64,000 nt of DNA from Gordionus sp. m RMFG-2023 (lineage: Eukaryota > Nematomorpha > Gordioida > Chordodea > Parachordodidae): positions 36,123,366 to 36,187,365 of the forward strand of contig NC_088777.1 of NCBI RefSeq assembly GCF_954871325.1, in the 5' to 3' direction. A program made the translations under genes and the position numbers. Numbering within the stretch: position 1 is the first letter of the stretch; the number at the start of each line of letters is the position of its first letter. Under the pieces are notes generated by a model. The model did not search any database and was not told where the DNA came from. It worked only from the letters and a program-made list of their open reading frames with translations. Positions 62,424-64,000 of the stretch are shown here, in pieces.

Positions 62424-63327
62424 AATAAAAAATTTTTCTTCTAAATTTATAGTTATCAATAAATAGAAACCCATATGCTTGGTTATATCATTCCCTAACT
62501 CATAAAAAACTATAAATAAAATCTTTCTTTTACGACTATTTGGCATGAAGACCAAAAAAATACTATATATCGATATTTTGATAACGATTTAATAAAGAAT
62601 ATATTTAAGATATACATATATATATATATATTATAATTATTTATCAAAATATATTTTATAGTTAATTTTCTTGGCGCGATAAAAATAAAATCATCATTAT
62701 TTAATTCAATGGTGAAAGATAATTTATCGAATTATGAGAATTATTTATTGTTTATATAACTGAACATTGAAAAAAAGAAAAGAATTCGTCAAATGGAAAA
62801 TAATATCTTACAAATTACAAATTGACAATGGCATTTTGTAACTAAAATGCTAATTTTTTTCTGCTAAGTTATGGAATTTATTTTTAATGATGTTCTTTTA
62901 TCGATTATTGGTTATGGATTTTGGGTCACATAAAATATATTTTTCATGGAAAAACTTCAATAATGTAATGAGTATATGTATGGATGTTTAAAATGCATTT
63001 ATTTTTAAAAATAGGGTTTGGTAAAAAAAACAAATTTGGCTAATTTTGTTTTTTGAATATTTAAAATAAAATATAGAGCCATATGAAATTGAGCCCAAAA
63101 AATTCTGGATCGAATTGGTCAGATAAAATTTTTCTCTCAAATCGGGGATGGGAAAAATAGGTCTGGTTCGATGCAGGACTTTAATATTCATGAAAAATAT
63201 TAAGAAAAGTAAATAATTTAAAATTTTGTCGAGATCCAAGTCGGGTAAAAAAAATTTGGAACCATTACTAAAAAGATTTTCTTTTTTAAAATATGCTTTG
63301 GCTCCAGTATTATTTTTTGGTTTATAT
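62424..63327 (-). other. Region upstream of the DMXL start codon
   Basis: Should hold the 5' UTR and promoter. A TA-rich tract (~62,614-62,632) is seen, but no initiator, CpG-rich patch or other element I can support. Confidence 0.35.
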
Positions 63328-63701
63328 CAGGGATCCAAACCGTAAAGAATATTGGTTCGGTTCAGTTAAAAATAATAGTTCAGGTTAGGTTCGTAAAGAA
63401 TAATAGTATCGGTACGATTTGAACCTTTAAAAGCCTATTCGGAACATTTCGCATATAAGTGTATTAGAAATTATTTAAATTTTATCATTATTCTCTAAAA
63501 TATTTGAGCCGTATATAATTAAAATACTTTCAAGATTTTTCTTCTGTCAAATTATATCTATAAGGAAGAAGAGTAAATTTTAGGACCGAGAACACTTCCA
63601 TATGCGAACTTGGGCAGCTGGTACCAGTCAAATAGCAATATAGAAAAATAATTACTGACACTTTTTAGTCAAAAGGGTTAGAGGTTCGGTTTGAATCCCT
63701 G
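63328..63701. mobile_element. hAT-type MITE with perfect 8-bp target duplication
   Basis: Left CAGGGATCCAAACC; right end, reverse complemented, CAGGGATTCAAACC. GTTTATAT flanks it on both sides (63,320-63,327 and 63,702-63,709). 374 bp, non-coding. Confidence 0.9.
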
Positions 63702-64000
63702 GTTTATATATTCGTTTTTATTTCGAAAAATAAAAAATAATTTTTTTGATCTAAGCCTAAGGATATATATAAGTTTTTTAGCTTTATATCATTAAAGTTT
63801 AGAGCCATTTTTAGAGTTAATAGTATTTCGTATCCAGTTCTCAGATGAATAGTTTCAAATTAAAGTCAATTACCTCAAATCAAAAATTTGGTAATAAATG
63901 CGATGACTGTATACATTCATCGAATGCTACTTACAACTATTATAATTAGTGTAAATAAATCAATTTAGAGGAAATTTTTTTTATAAAATAATTATGATTG

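Noticed and set aside
60780-61550. GGGTTC/GGTTCGG repeats as telomere-like sequence
   Set aside because: The repeats are irregular and sit in both orientations at the ends of an element with CAGGG termini and a target duplication.

Overview
The window is an A+T-rich (roughly three quarters A+T by eye), intron-rich animal nuclear sequence dominated by one host gene on the minus strand: a DMXL (Rabconnectin-3 alpha / DmX-like) homologue. Its probable start codon is near 62,423. It runs leftward through about 52 exons and leaves the window at the left edge before its C-terminal WD40 propeller. About 10.9 kb (some 3,620 codons) of coding sequence was assembled by hand from splice-site signals, reading-phase agreement and alignment with remembered animal DMXL1/2 sequence. 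Nearly every junction keeps phase. Two do not close: exon 1 to 2, and exon 6 to 7, where a short WD-repeat exon was not found. The organism is an invertebrate-like metazoan whose phylum cannot be told from this window. Animal DMXL rather than the shorter fungal Rav1 is indicated by the acidic loop, the QHxDPDSxAW-type segment and the full exon series.

Layout, reading the gene 5' to 3' (right to left): 64.0-62.4 kb, upstream sequence with a hAT-type MITE; 62.4-38.4 kb, N-terminal WD40 propellers (exons 1-16); 38.1-29.4 kb, second WD40 block (exons 17-23); 29.2-23.2 kb, the LPQYHPKQL region and a long disordered linker (exons 24-30); 22.5-16.7 kb, the Rav1-like alpha-solenoid core with low-complexity inserts (exons 31-37); 12.0-6.1 kb, C-terminal solenoid (exons 38-46); 6.0-0.19 kb, acidic loop and the segment before the last propeller (exons 47-52). 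The encoded protein would act with WDR7 (Rabconnectin-3 beta) and ROGDI in the RAVE-type complex that assembles V1 onto Vo of the vacuolar H+-ATPase.

The introns hold nearly all the rest, mostly mobile DNA. There is a decayed but structurally complete hAT transposon with an 8-bp target duplication (12.26-14.17 kb), related hAT MITEs (0.45-1.26, 60.8-61.5, 63.3-63.7 kb) and another hAT remnant (9.2-10.5 kb). Two long-TIR DNA transposons carry pieces of the same uncommon transposase family (30.0-32.3 kb and 34.7-36.8 kb). A fold-back-like element has TIRs built of ~14-bp subrepeats (25.6-28.3 kb). A TIR-bounded element encloses a still-open LINE-type reverse transcriptase frame (53.07-54.16 kb). 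There is a broken Ty3/gypsy LTR fossil (39.1-41.7 kb), a near-perfect 140-bp tandem duplication (51.7-52.0 kb) and several small MITE families. No tRNA, rRNA, CRISPR array or second host gene was recognised.
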